From: Metallyticus violacea
Taxonomy: Eukaryota > Arthropoda > Insecta > Mantodea > Metallyticidae
DNA length: 64,000 nt
Direction: 5' to 3'
NCBI GenBank assembly: GCA_030762175.1
Contig: CM060833.1
Location: 1,676,501-1,740,500 of the forward strand
Position 1 is the stretch's first letter, and every line of letters starts with the position of its first letter. The position numbers and the translations under genes are program-made. Below the pieces are notes generated by a model. That model worked only from the letters and a program-made list of their open reading frames with translations, was not told the DNA's origin and searched no databases. Positions 46,500-57,517 of this stretch are shown one piece after another.

Positions 46500-47968
46500 C
46501 AGATATCTGCTTCCTATATGCTTTGAGAAACAATACTCTCAATACTCGTTCTGCCTAGTTTCAACCAAACCTATTGTCACGGTCTCTCTCACAATTGCAG
46601 ATGTGACAATAATTAAAAGGTCACATAAAACTTTTCCAGCTGAAAATTCATTCAGTATTTTTGCATGTATCTGATGTCCAAAACCTTTACACATTTTACA
46701 GTTTATGCACTGAATATTCAAATTTTCAGTTAATTAATTGGAGAAGCCCTATATTTATACAAAAGAACTAAAAAAGAGCAGTGAACAACACGGAAACTGT
46801 TCAGCCGATTTGAAGAGCAAGATTTCCCTCATAACACAAGCTCTCTGCTTCAAAGATGCAAAACTTATAATTTTTTCTTTGAAATGAGGTACGATGCCGA
46901 GAACAAAATATTTATTAAAATTACAATAAAAAGTATACCAAATTAGAATAAAACTCACAAAAATGCAATTATGTCATGTTTGGCTGCATTCGCAATTTAA
47001 TCCCTCGTGGTAGTAATTGGTAACACTAAGGATAATTTCGTCTGCTTCATGCAATGCAACCACAAAAAGCAGGACATCCAATCTGGCGATCAAGGACATC
47101 AGGCGGCTGGCGGATATTCTGTGACCAGCGGTTGAATGTTTCTTATGTTACAAGCGGTTTTACTGCAACAGTTGTATGTGGCCCGCTATCACCCGCCTCT
47201 GCAGTGCGCATCTCACGTATATTTGCATGGATAACATGAGACACAAGTGTGTGCAGTGAACCTCGCTGTCGCACGGGAGATTCCGTACCATTCATTCATT
47301 CCTTGTGCTTTCAGCCCCCAATAGCGACACTCCCTCTCGCGCTTTACACATCATTCTTTGCGCCCATGGGAGATTTTCTGAACCGAAGCATTTAGGAGAG
47401 CAATGACTTCCTCAACACTTGTCTGCCAACTTTAAGACTTGAATTCTACATTTCATACTTCTCCTAGTAATACTTTCAGTTTCTCTGTTTATGTCGGGAA
47501 ATTAACCCAATATCTATTTGGGTTATATCAACGCAATTTTCAAACGGAAAAAGTATTTAACAGAAGTAAAGGAAAATGTTAAAATAATTACATATAGGGC
47601 AGTCCATTTCAAATCGACCAATTGATCTCATATTATAATTTCTGAAAAATATTAAACTTATGCTCCCTGAACATTTTGTAACAACAAATGTTAAATATTT
47701 GACATTTTAACACAAACTATATACTGTAGAAACACAAATTAAAATTATGCATTATTTTAGATCTTTTCAACAACTATTTATTTAACTAATGGATTGTTAT
47801 TTCTTTAAAAAAAACGCATTTATTTTAGCATATTCTAGAGGAAAAGGTGGTAATGTGGCACCGACTTTTGTTTCTGGCTCTTTAAGGAGCACCTGCGGCA
47901 TAGGCTCGCCGCAGCAAACTGTAGGGGCCACCGGTTTCGAGCATTTGCCCGGGGTTACCGTTAAGGTT
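46500..47968. other. No gene recognised
   Basis: AT-rich. A less AT-rich patch at 47850-47960 is followed by a GTTAGT donor-like site, but the frame through it does not resemble a known family. Confidence 0.35.
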
Positions 47969-48236
47969 AGTGTATTTTTTTTTTTTTTTTTTAATTACGG
48001 ACGCTCACAAGTCATACACGTCCCATTCAATTCAGGGCGTGAAACGACCGATAAATTTTGTACAGAGGCATCTTTTTTAATGCTGGAGGTTCTTTATCGT
48101 ACCGTAAATGTACAGTACGTGAAGCCATAGTTAGAATTTTTACGCCCGAAAAAATTCATCGATTCTGGCCGGGATCAAGCCTGCGATCTTGAGTTTAGGA
48201 GGCAAGTGTGGTATCACTACACATCCAGGACCGACA
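47969..48236 (-). mobile_element. SINE family A, near full length
   Basis: On the minus strand the copy has the head GGTCCTGGATGTGTAGTGAT, a diverged B box (CAGGCTTGATCCC), CGGGCGTAAAAATTC and CATTTACGGTACGATAAAG. The 3' end is GTCCGTAATT followed by an 18-A tail. The long pure A tail suggests one of the younger insertions. Confidence 0.8.
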
Positions 48237-48426
48237 GTGTGTGTAAAGTAATTGCGAATTCCAATAAGACAACGCGTAGTAAAAAGCGAAAAACTCGGTT
48301 TTCTAATAAGCAGCAACATACTGCAGTCAGAAAGTTAATGAGGATAACGCATAGGTTACGTTACGTTAAAACATGCAACATTTGTACTGTTACAAGCGGT
48401 ATATGCATCCCCACTCTTCTGCAACG

Positions 48427-48500
48427 TCCCGTTCGGGACTGAGGAGTTTGGTTCTCTCCGCTGTCACTCGGGAGTGGAGCTCCAGAATTTCTCGAGCTGT
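48427..48500 (+). repeat. Short repeat D, copy 1
   Basis: Contains GGGACTGAGGAGTTTGGTTC then TCTCCGCTGTCACTCGGGAG. Related 30-50 base segments occur at 51980-52015 (inverted) and 52670-52735. Family unknown; it may be part of a larger decayed element. Confidence 0.4.
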
Positions 48501-50758
48501 AGCATTCATTAGATGTGAGCACAATACAAGGTCAAAAAGCAGGGGTGTCATATTTCCACTTACTCCTCTATTTTAAAAATGAAACAATTATCAGTTCCCG
48601 TTAGAAATAGCTTGCAAAAAATGAAACATGTATTTTAGCGCGCGGTGGAGGATAATTGGCGTACATACAACGGTTCACTGGATAAACTATGCGTGAGCAA
48701 AAATGCTTTCATTCGTAGTCTGAAAAGTTTTATGTTTTTCTATACAACATGGTTAACTTGCTGCAAGATGATAAAACAATCTAAGCAACCTTTATGACGA
48801 AATAATACAACAAGAGTTTTATCAGGAGACAACTATAAACCCTTCTAGCATAGAGCCTGTTTAAATATAAACACAGGAGTTTCGCTGTACTGTTCGGATA
48901 ACAAAACTACTCAACACTAACTGAGTGTTAAAAACAAATTTTCAAAAACGCTGACTCCCGTCATAAGCACTTTTTATGACAAATCAGTTTCGTATTATAT
49001 ACATTATAATATTCTTTAGAATTTGTTCTACATAAATGCTGCACATTCACACAAGAAGCCTGCGATTAACCTTCCACCCATACTACTGTAGAAACCTGAT
49101 ATCATCTACACCCCAAAAGATTGAGGGCAGTCAATTTAGAAATGACTTCTTCCCCCCCCCCCCCCCGCCGTCAAAGGGTGTACATATTTTGAAAAAGTAA
49201 TTGCTTTTTAAAATTCTATAGACACATCGAAAAAAGTGCAATAACTTTTAGAGCTGTTATATAATTGGCTGGCGTCCACAACTGAACATGTTACGCCCTA
49301 GGCCAAGGTTACGAGACGAGAACAATAATAACAACAACTCGCGCTGTTACCACAGCAGGCATTAGTTGCCAGTAAATTTTACTGTAACATCACCCAATAG
49401 AATAACTTAATACTGTATAGAAACTTTGACAGAATTTGTAAACTTATTGGACAGGATAAGATAGCGCTCATTATGAAACAAAACAAAATTGTGCGAAAGA
49501 GACACATTTCATGTCCATATATTGTAAACAATTTAACGGAGATTTGTTATATCTGTTGTTTTCGCAGCAATCATTCAAAAATTACATATTTCTGGTAGGT
49601 TTATTCCTCAGACATTTTGAAAGAAATAGGAAAACGTAGAGCTACTGTGTTTTGAAATTTAGTATAAAATGATCAAAAACTTGTGTCGAAGCACCATATT
49701 CTAAACAAAATGTGAGGAGTGGGTAAATTGCACTATACAAGTATGGACACGCTCTAACTCCCATGTTAAGTTTCTGTTGTTTTACTCGATTGCCATACAG
49801 TTAATTCCTAAATATTTGTGTTATACTGTTGAATGGTAACCTTCTGCGTCTGCTTATGTCCTTTTTGCATTAGAAGGCCAAGGTCATAAACTTTTGAGAG
49901 TATGTCAGTTATAGTTACCATATCCGAACTCAGTGGCCAATGACGGGTCATTTGCCGGCAGAGGAAAAGACTGTCATCGGTTAAAACATAAATCGCAATA
50001 TTAAACGTAGGCCTTATTAATTACATCCTTTTAATACGTGAAACTTAATATAAGACTTTTTCATTTTATTTTGCTATTCCCTACTTATTTATTATATCAG
50101 TGTTAACATAAACTGTAAAGGCCTACAGTTAACCGGTCAGTTAAGAATCAATAATAAGAATTATAGGGCTTAGAGGACTTCCTGCCAAATTCAATTTAGA
50201 ACAAACGCTTTATGTAGTTTAACATTTCATTCGCCCAATGAGAATGGCTGTGTTTTTAATTGGTTTGTGAAAACAAGAGATGAATAGACTAATTTTAAAC
50301 TATTCATAGATCTGCATTTTCTATTTCTTTTCTTCCAACATACATTTTAAAATTTTAAAATTATTTTTTCTGCAATAGTGGCATGGCAATTAAGCTATAT
50401 GATTGGCAGATTGTTTTTATGTAAAAAAATTCAAAACACCTTCACTAATTACATACATTCATCTAATTTTTGAATGCTACGGCAAATGTATTCGAGAATA
50501 AGGACAAAGTAATACACTTAGTAATAGTAACTGCTAAATACAACGTAGCCATTGACAAATCATCACGTAAGTTATTTTACACGTGAAATTAAACCTTGAA
50601 TGCAATATAACGTTAACACCTTTCTTTCCTTGAGTTGTACAACACCCCGGCATATTTACTAAATTAAATAAAAATTTAAAAATGTTCTGCACAACACACA
50701 GACATCAGGTCCAAAAAGGCGGCTGACGCTGGCGGAGCTCGGTTGTCGCAAAGCGTGT
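48501..50758. other. No gene recognised; C homopolymer
   Basis: AT-rich, with fifteen consecutive C at 49152-49166. No coding-like frame on either strand and no repeat partner found within the window. Confidence 0.4.
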
Positions 50759-51046
50759 TCATACTTGTATAGTAGAGGGATTTACTCTCCACTCTTTCTC
50801 ATCCTCTTCATCAAAGCACCCCTGCCACTCATTTTCCTCAAGGGTAAAAAGTTCATTTTCATGTGCAGCCAGTCTCTTCAGAAGAAAATCACTTTCCTGG
50901 AATGCGATTTTAACCAGAGAAAACAATCGCATTAGTTTCAGCCCTTGAACTCCTGGAACTGGATGGTGAACACTTCGGCCTCTCTGGTGGATCGCCAAAA
51001 TGCCGACTGTCCCTTGGTCAAATTGTTTCATCACCCGTGAAGACAT
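50759..51046 (-). CDS. Unrecognised coding-like open frame
   Basis: A 95-codon minus-strand frame shows even codon use and a non-random protein. It has a hydrophobic middle (LKLMRLFSLVKIAFQESDFL), then an acidic segment with spaced tryptophans (ENEWQGCFDEEDEKEW). An acceptor-like sequence GCATTCCAG falls inside it near 50902, and a donor-like GTATGA overlaps its stop, so it may be one internal exon rather than a whole gene. No homologous family is recognised. It could also be an unknown transposon piece. Confidence 0.25.
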   Translation of the reverse strand: MSSRVMKQFDQGTVGILAIHQRGRSVHHPVPGVQGLKLMRLFSLVKIAFQESDFLLKRLAAHENELFTLEENEWQGCFDEEDEKEWRVNPSTIQV

Positions 51047-51511
51047 CAGAAATATGCCTGGTTCTCTTCAGCGCTTTTGTGGGGCATCCAACTGGAGGAC
51101 ACAAACATGATCGTGCACGCTTTTTTTATACAATCTGAGATGTACTTAAATGTTACGCATACGATATTTTCTTCAGCCCTCATCTTGTAAGTTCTGTCCA
51201 TCTTAAATTCAGCAACTAGCACAAAACTGTTTCTCTAGAAAGCCTGCTGACGTCACTTCTTCTTTTCCTAGTATATTAATATGTACAACGAATCGGTTAG
51301 AACAGAAGTGCCAAAATCGCTTCTCATTATTCATTTACGTTTACTCTTATTTGAGATGATGGTTCTTTAAAACGAAGTATTATTTACGGATACGTTATTT
51401 GAGTTGCCTTTAGAGTGGAAGTGTTTCTTATAGTTCACATTCCTCATTGGAGTGAAAGATGAAACAGCTGATGGGATGTAATAACGTTACCTCTTGCAGG
51501 CGTAACTTTTT
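51047..51511. other. No gene recognised
   Basis: AT-rich spacer between the coding-like frame and a SINE. Nothing supportable. Confidence 0.4.
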
Positions 51512-51810
51512 GTTTTTGTTTATTTACGGACGCTCTTTAACATCTCAAGTAATCAGCGTCCCATTCAATTCAGGGCGTGAAACGGTCAACAAATTTTGCT
51601 CAGAGGTCTCTTCTTCCAGGCTTGAGGTTCTTTATCGTGCCGTAAATGTACGACCGGAACCCAAGGCTTTGCTTTACTTCCCTTCCGAAGGAAACATACT
51701 CAGGAAGTTTTACGCTCGAAAAAATTCATTGGTCCTACCCGGGATCGAACCAGCGATCTTGGGTTTAGGAGGCAAGTATGTTACACTACACCGCCAGGAT
51801 CAACTGGGCG
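51512..51810 (-). mobile_element. SINE family A, full length
   Basis: On the minus strand: head GATCCTGGCGGTGTAGTGTA with an A box, then CCCAAGATCGCTGGTTCGAT with a B box. Next come CGAGCGTAAAACTTC, CTTCGGAAGGGAAGTAAAGC and the complete 3' end ACGGACGCTC in reverse, with a T/A-rich tail at 51512-51530. It is close to the copy at 16683-16960. Confidence 0.85.
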
Positions 51811-51979
51811 GTACAATAGGAAGGACAGTCTCAGGGCGTATGTGCGTGGGAAGTCCACAAATTCTGCATGCCTTTCGTGAAGCTTCAAGTGCCTAGCAAC
51901 TAACCAGAGCATTCTGTTGCGCTAAGCATGGACGTTCACCCGGGACAGAGAGCGTGGAAACTGGCACTTAGCTGCAGTC

Positions 51980-52015
51980 CCGAGCGACAGCGGAGAGAGT
52001 CGAACTTATTCGCTG
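51980..52015 (-). repeat. Short repeat D, copy 2
   Basis: On the minus strand: TTCGACTCTCTCCGCTGTCG then CTCGGGACTGCAGC. It matches copies 1 and 3. Confidence 0.4.
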
Positions 52016-52669
52016 CACTTCAAAGTCACCTGACTGCAATATTTCCCCTAAAGTTTTTATGTCAGATTTAGCAGAACCCTTCTATAAGCTTGGATTTCTA
52101 TAATGCAAGCGCCAACAATGAGACTATTGTACATAGACAGACCCTGGAGAAAAAATAATAATAAAAAAACAAGCAGATGTTTACAGAATTGTAATAACAT
52201 TACTGGAAGAGAGAGAAGTCGCCGCTTTTGAGACAGGTGAGTAATGCGGAATGCTTTGTGTCCTTTGTTCTACAGGCTCATTGAACTCACGAAAGGAAAA
52301 CTAAACTTTAAAATCAAAGACATGCGTCGCAGGCACAAAACACGAGGACAGCATTATTAAGGAAGGTCCCGTCCTCATCGACAGCGGCCGAAATATATTT
52401 TGTGCAAGACACTCTTGCACGTGCGTTGATTCCAGCATTAAATGGAATATGTGTTAAACATGCACAGCATATGTCAATTTCAGGTCCGCAATGAACACCC
52501 TATAGGACATTCTGAAGATATTAATACTTGATAATAGACATTGAAGATGTTTCTGTTCTCAGTGAAAAGGAGGAAATACTTGCACAAGAAATTCTATGTC
52601 CTTATCAACACAAAAAGAAAATTTTGCATGCGTTTATTGCAGATGCCATTATTGCCTTATTCAGAAGTT

Positions 52670-52735
52670 CAAGACTGAGGAGTTCGGCTCTCTCCGCTGT
52701 ATCTCGGGACTGCAGCCAGATGCCAGATTCCATAC
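52670..52735 (+). repeat. Short repeat D, copy 3
   Basis: Contains AGACTGAGGAGTTCGGCTCT then CTCCGCTGTATCTCGGGACT. It lies inside a 123-codon frame (52528-52899). That frame is therefore partly repeat-derived and not accepted as a gene. Confidence 0.4.
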
Positions 52736-53573
52736 GTCTCTGTCCGTCCATAGCCCGTTCTCTTCACTTACACACGTCAAGTTCGCAGAAAATGTGGGCT
52801 TCTCTTGTACACTACAATGCAGATGTTGAAACATTCAGGGTTTGCGGTTATGAAATTCTAAAATCTTTTGAGCTGGCAATAAATGCAGACACTATTTAAA
52901 GATAATATAATTCATAATTAAAGGATGGGCACGTGGCCTTGTGCCCTTTAGCGCGTACCGCCACTGAATTGGAACATCTTTGCACAGCACCGAAGGCCAG
53001 GAATATTTTCTGCGCCACTGTTGTTTAAATTCATACGGTGCCCATGTTTTCCGGTATACTAATACAAGGAAAATTTGAGTGTATTAGAATAAGTAAACTC
53101 TCGATAACACTTTCTTCCCACCTTAACTTTATTTGTCGCGCATTTAACTGTTGACAACTCTCGACATTTGAACAATGCGAGGGAAAAGAAAACTTTTTTC
53201 ATATTTTGTACGGTATTTCAGTGATTGATATAGTTAATGGAGTTCTGAACATAAACGGTAAATTAATAAGAACAATTTGGAGAAATGTGGGATTATGGCG
53301 TCTCCAAAAACTTCATATGGGATACATTTTTAACATAAAAATGCGGAACACCGCACCGAGAGTAGTGAGTTGAATGCCGTTAACCCTTTGAAAGTTATAT
53401 GACACATTTCAACGCATCAGTAAATGAGAAAGGCGAATTGCTTCCGTAACAGAAGTCGCTACATCTTGCAGTATGGTATCGATCCAAACCATCACGCATA
53501 TTTATTGGCCTGTTTATACATGACGTACGTTTTATTGAACTATGAGGAAGGTAGTGCTGCCAACTCTTACAAG
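52736..53573. other. No gene recognised
   Basis: AT-rich spacer before a SINE. No coding-like frame apart from short random ones. Confidence 0.4.
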
Positions 53574-53855
53574 GACCGCCACGGGTGGCCGAGGTCGTTA
53601 AGGCACGGACTCGTAAGCGGGAGATCTGCGGTTCGAATCCCGCCAGGACCGTCCTCCCTGACTGGGGTTTTTTCCAGGTTTTCCTCAGTCTTCATAACTG
53701 GCAAATGCCGGGGAGGTACCTAAACTTAGGCCTGGAACGCTTCCTTCCTTAAAAAAAAATATATCCTTTCCCAATTTATCATTTCATTTCATGTATCATC
53801 AGTGTCCATCGCCTGTGGTGCCTCAGTAGTGAAAATGGGCGTTAAACACTACTCA
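53574..53855 (+). mobile_element. tRNA-derived SINE, family B, full length (reference copy)
   Basis: Starts CGCCACGGGTGGCCGAGGTC, has the variable-arm-like stretch GGCACGGACTCGTAAGCGGG and the B box GGTTCGAATCCC. It then runs through TTTTTTCCAGGTTTTCCTCA, GGCAAATGCCGGGGAGGTAC, the TTCCTTCC/A-run and CCCAATTTATCATTTCATTT to the end GTGCCTCAGTAGTGAAAATG and a poly(A) run. The head looks like a class II tRNA with anticodon-arm region intact but poor acceptor pairing. Confidence 0.85.
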
Positions 53856-54759
53856 AAAAAAAAAAAAAAACTCTTACAAAATTAATTTACGATAGTTATG
53901 TTAGCAAAGGAAATAACAGTCGCCAATATTCATAATCAGTAATCGATACGATATTGAAAAGAAACACAGGTGGTGCATGCGCTATGCAACAGTAACTTTC
54001 AAGTTATGCCATGTTGCAAGTAGCGGCATTCACTTTCCCGAGAGGTTTCATAATAATCTTTTCCCATACGGTCCAAAAAGGAAAAGCTGCAAGATATTCA
54101 AATAATATTTTCCTGTTGGGTTATTTCTTACAAAAATATAAGAGCGCAAAATACCTCACGTCGCACCATGTGCCTCAGTACAAATTTGGTGCGGTGTGCA
54201 AACCCAAGAATGTCTTGCTGTAATTTCCGAATCGTTATTTTTTTCCTTGGAACTTTGGCGTAGAGGAATGGCAGCTGCATTGTGAGGAGGCGCCGAGTAA
54301 GACGCAGTAGCGACCCAATGGGCATGATGAAAATAATGGGTAGCCAAAGAATACCTAAACCCGGGACGCTGACATGGGGCTGGTCAGTTCTGCCTTCTTT
54401 ACAAATTAGTAGTATTATTCACTCTCTGAATACAAAGAAAGCAACAGTTTATGATTAATTGCCAACTAAGGCTAATAGAAGAGATAACCGCATGTCTTAA
54501 ACTAATCTTTACCTTCAAAGAAGATATTAACGTGCAAACATCAGGCAACATTTACCTGCAGTTTCTGTAAGCAAATTCAGTATCAACACGATAGTGCGGT
54601 ACGGCCTGGCAGAGAAGGCAATGGTGTTTCAAGAATGTAAACACTGCGTCTCCTTTTATTTACTTGGAAAACTTAATTTAAACTTAACATGTTGCATAAT
54701 GCAGTGTGATGTTTAAAACTGAATACTAAGTAGTGGTTAACTTTTTTAACTGAAGAAAA
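53856..54759. other. No gene recognised
   Basis: AT-rich. Overlapping minus-strand frames at 54128-54347 are short and unrecognised. Confidence 0.4.
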
Positions 54760-54960
54760 CCCCTTGGTGGCGTGTATGGGAAAGTTCCCCCTTCATATTT
54801 CATTGTAAAGGAGTGGTCAAAATTATTTCGTTTGGGCAGAGACAGCCTTGAAGATAACACAAGAAAACATCTCCGTTTTCGAAGAGGAAGTAACAGGCGT
54901 TTGAAGGTTGGAGTTTTCATATTTTCCGTCAACATTTACGGTAAGTGCAAGACCAAATTC
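54760..54960 (+). mobile_element. Mariner transposase N-terminal fragment
   Basis: Reads IVKEWSKLFRLGRDSLEDN near 54797-54855. It corresponds to the WxKLFxxGRxSLEDxPRxGRP segment that links the two DNA-binding motifs of mariner transposases. The downstream RRGSNRRLKVG is less clear. Nothing of the catalytic domain was found. Confidence 0.45.
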
Positions 54961-55453
54961 AAATGTAACTTCACGTGGAACGTTGTGAGACGTTTTCTAA
55001 CCTTTATCGCGGTAACAAAAATGTAGTATTGCAAACCTAAAGCCTTCTACTACGATCCTCTTTCAAAATAAGAATCAACGAAAAGGCCAAGGTCACACAG
55101 TCTACGTAGAGGAAGGTGATGATAAACTTTAAATAAAGAAAAACAACGGTGTCTAGGAAGTACTGAAGGAAAAGAGTCGTGACATGCTGAGTCGAAGATT
55201 TCGACACCCATACCATACCCTCAAACCTGAACTCTGACGAACGATGAGCTATTTGCAGACAAATTTGAAGCGGGAATTTTGCAGTGATGTTGTCGTTTCT
55301 TACTTAAATAATTAATTTAGTTCCAATTTATTCAGTCACTTGAAGCGGGGATACTTGATGATTTAATCAGGAAAATGACTTAAGAAGGAATTTTATGAAG
55401 AATTGATGTCCTTGTAGTCATGGGGAGTGGAAGGATTAGATTTGTTCTTAGAG
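54961..55453. other. No gene recognised; possible minus-strand 3' UTR
   Basis: The right-hand 125 bases would be the 3' untranslated region of the candidate minus-strand exon, with AATAAA on the minus strand at 55332-55327. The rest is unremarkable. Confidence 0.3.
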
Positions 55454-55646
55454 TTATCTCAGGGTGCAGTACGAGGCTTTGGACTCCTCAGAGTCCTCGT
55501 CCGGCTCCTTCTTCTCGGTTTCCGTGGATTTCGCTGCTGTTGAGGATGATGAGGGAAGGATTCTTTCGCCACCTTGGCTACAATGGAGTTTGACTAGTGT
55601 AATTTTGGGAGATGTTTCGGGTAGAAGGACGAGTCCAATTAAAACA
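55454..55646 (-). CDS. Candidate terminal coding exon of an unknown gene
   Basis: On the minus strand an acceptor (GTTAATTCCAG, AG at 55648-55647) precedes an open frame that runs 63 codons to a TAA at 55456-55454. A poly(A) signal follows 122 bases later. The frame begins VLIGLVLLPETSPKI, a hydrophobic stretch then LPET, and ends in an acidic, Ser-rich tail (TEKKEPDEDSEESKASYCTL). It has G/C-ending codons like those of the GMC gene, unlike the AT-rich flanks. Hydrophobic-LPET followed by a charged tail recalls the end of major facilitator transporters, but that is a guess. Upstream exons would lie to the right and were not found. An overlapping plus-strand frame (55464-55670) is the alternative. 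Confidence 0.4.
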
Positions 55647-56750
55647 CTGGAATTAACAGTTAATCACTAAATTTTACATCTTACTGAGAGGAAAGCACAA
55701 GTCGGAATAACCACTGCGACACAAGGGTGTCTTTTAACACTGTTATGCGTCCTAGGTGACGCTCGCATGTTTTGGAAAGTGAATGCATGTGCAAGTTTGT
55801 CTATCGCGCGGAACACAAGAATGACAATTTGATTTTCTTTCACACACTGCACTCTTCTACACTAAACTAGTCACCGAATTCATTAATATTCACTCAAACA
55901 CCGAAGAAATTTGGTCGGTATACAAATTAATGTAAGCTAACTGCAGTGAACTCCCTGTCGATTCCCGGCGTCCAGCCGTTTTATCAAACGTCGCACGATG
56001 CGTCACTACATTTCAAGTGTTATGGATGATAGCAATTTCTCCCTCCTAATTTCGCAGCATTTCCGTCATTGGGGATGCGCTTCTATCGCAGATCCCTGAC
56101 CTGAAATCTACGCAACACATTCAATAGAACTTGTCCTTGAAGAAGCTTGGGTCGAAATATGACAAAGAAATCGGTCTGCTTCTCACTTCGTAGCCTTTGG
56201 AAATTTTCTCCCTGGCATGAGGCCATAAAGTCATTGCATAACTTTAAAGTCATAACCATAAAGTCATTTCAATTTCACATACTCTGAGAATCTCTGGTGT
56301 CCAAGCTTCTCTTTCCAGGAAAATATTATTTTGCTAGCAATGGTTAACATGTTATGCTTATAAGGAACATAAATTAATTGATTTATACATATACTGAATT
56401 TAGGCACTATCAATTGCAATTGCCTTTATTTTTCTAATCATAATGGGAATTTCTGTTGCAAAATTTCGGACTATATATTAATATTGTTTAATACATAATG
56501 AACTACTTATGTACTATTATTGTTATGATGTACGATTGTGCAAATTCACACTACTTGATAAAAAGGCAAACATTTAATTAAAAAAAGCGAATTTAATTTT
56601 TGTTTATATCTTTAACTTTAGTAAACCATAATGAACAGACTTAAAAACCATTATAGAATGCAAATTTAGGATTTTAAACTTTTAGCTAAACTTAGCGAGA
56701 ATGGAGTCCGCTGTCAAGAATCTCCTGATACAGAAATGAATAAAGTATGT
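55647..56750. other. No further exon recognised
   Basis: If the minus-strand exon is real, this would be its upstream intron. The short tandem sequence CATAAAGTCATT repeats near 56222-56272. Otherwise the stretch is AT-rich without a coding-like frame. Confidence 0.35.
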
Positions 56751-57206
56751 GAGGTTATTTGAGTTACGGGCCGGCAGAGCGCGGCGCGTACTGGGAGATA
56801 CCAATGGTCCAAATAGGTGGCAGGTTGAGTTTGTCAACCAGTGTGTTCTTCGATGCTGGCATTGTTCTAGTTAGTTATGCCACTACATAAGAAAGCGGAT
56901 TTTGCAGCGAAGTGGTAAAATGATTCGCAAGAAAATTTCTGGAAATCCTGCTCTAGGTACAGAAACTGAACACCAGCTTGTTAAAAAGTTACGACAGACA
57001 CGATATCTCAATGACAAGAAACGAGTTCTTACAGATGCGGAATTTCTAAGCTGATGCTGGCAATGAATTTCCGCTGAGGGACATACTTTTTCCCACAATA
57101 CATATTAGGACTTGTTATAAGTTTTAAATACTTTGTGTCATATAAATATTAAAATAAAATATTGACATTACGCGCCGTTGCGGCAGTTGCAGTCTGAAAT
57201 AACCCC
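56751..57206 (+). mobile_element. Pogo/Tigger-like deletion derivative with terminal inverted repeats
   Basis: The left end (56751-56790: GAGGTTATTTGAGTTACGGG then CCGGCAGAGCGCGGCGCGTA) and the right end (57169-57206, read in reverse: GGGGTTATTTCAGACTGCAA then CTGCCGCAACGGCGCGTA) form imperfect inverted repeats of about 40 bases. Just beyond the right end lies CAGT in reverse, the usual pogo terminus. Between them, an ATG at 56877 gives MPLHKKADFAAKW and a stop. A second frame (56920-57054) reads GNPALGTETEHQLVKKL, similar to the CENP-B/Tc5-type DNA-binding domain of pogo transposases. The DDE domain is absent, so it would depend on a partner element to move. Confidence 0.55.
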
Positions 57207-57517
57207 ACTGTATTTCTATACAGGGTTGTCACAATAGTAGCATTGAATACAAGTTTTAGTTCATTTCTTAACACAGGATAAGGCGTGTTTTGATCTTAAT
57301 GGCTGAAAAGTTTTGCTGACTAACCAGTGTAATAGTTGCATGCGACTAGCACCTTTCAGCCAGTGACAATATCTTATTCACCAATCAGAATGGTTAACTT
57401 AATCGATAGTTTTGAAGCAAGGTGCTTAAAAAACCTGATAGTTTTTCTCCTTCGTTTATTATGTCACTCCTATAATCTCTGCTTCGATTCGATTAGAGAT
57501 CAAGGAGGTATATTTTC
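57207..57517. other. No gene recognised
   Basis: AT-rich spacer. The 74-codon frame at 57336-57560 is unrecognised. Confidence 0.35.

Noticed and set aside
51459..51896. 145-codon plus-strand frame
   Set aside because: Almost entirely antisense to the full-length SINE A at 51512-51810.
52528..52899. 123-codon plus-strand frame
   Set aside because: It includes short repeat D, lacks a recognisable family, and has no convincing splice sites.
53574..53645. Possible functional leucine or serine tRNA gene
   Set aside because: The A and B boxes are good, but acceptor-arm pairing is poor and the sequence runs directly into a SINE body repeated elsewhere.
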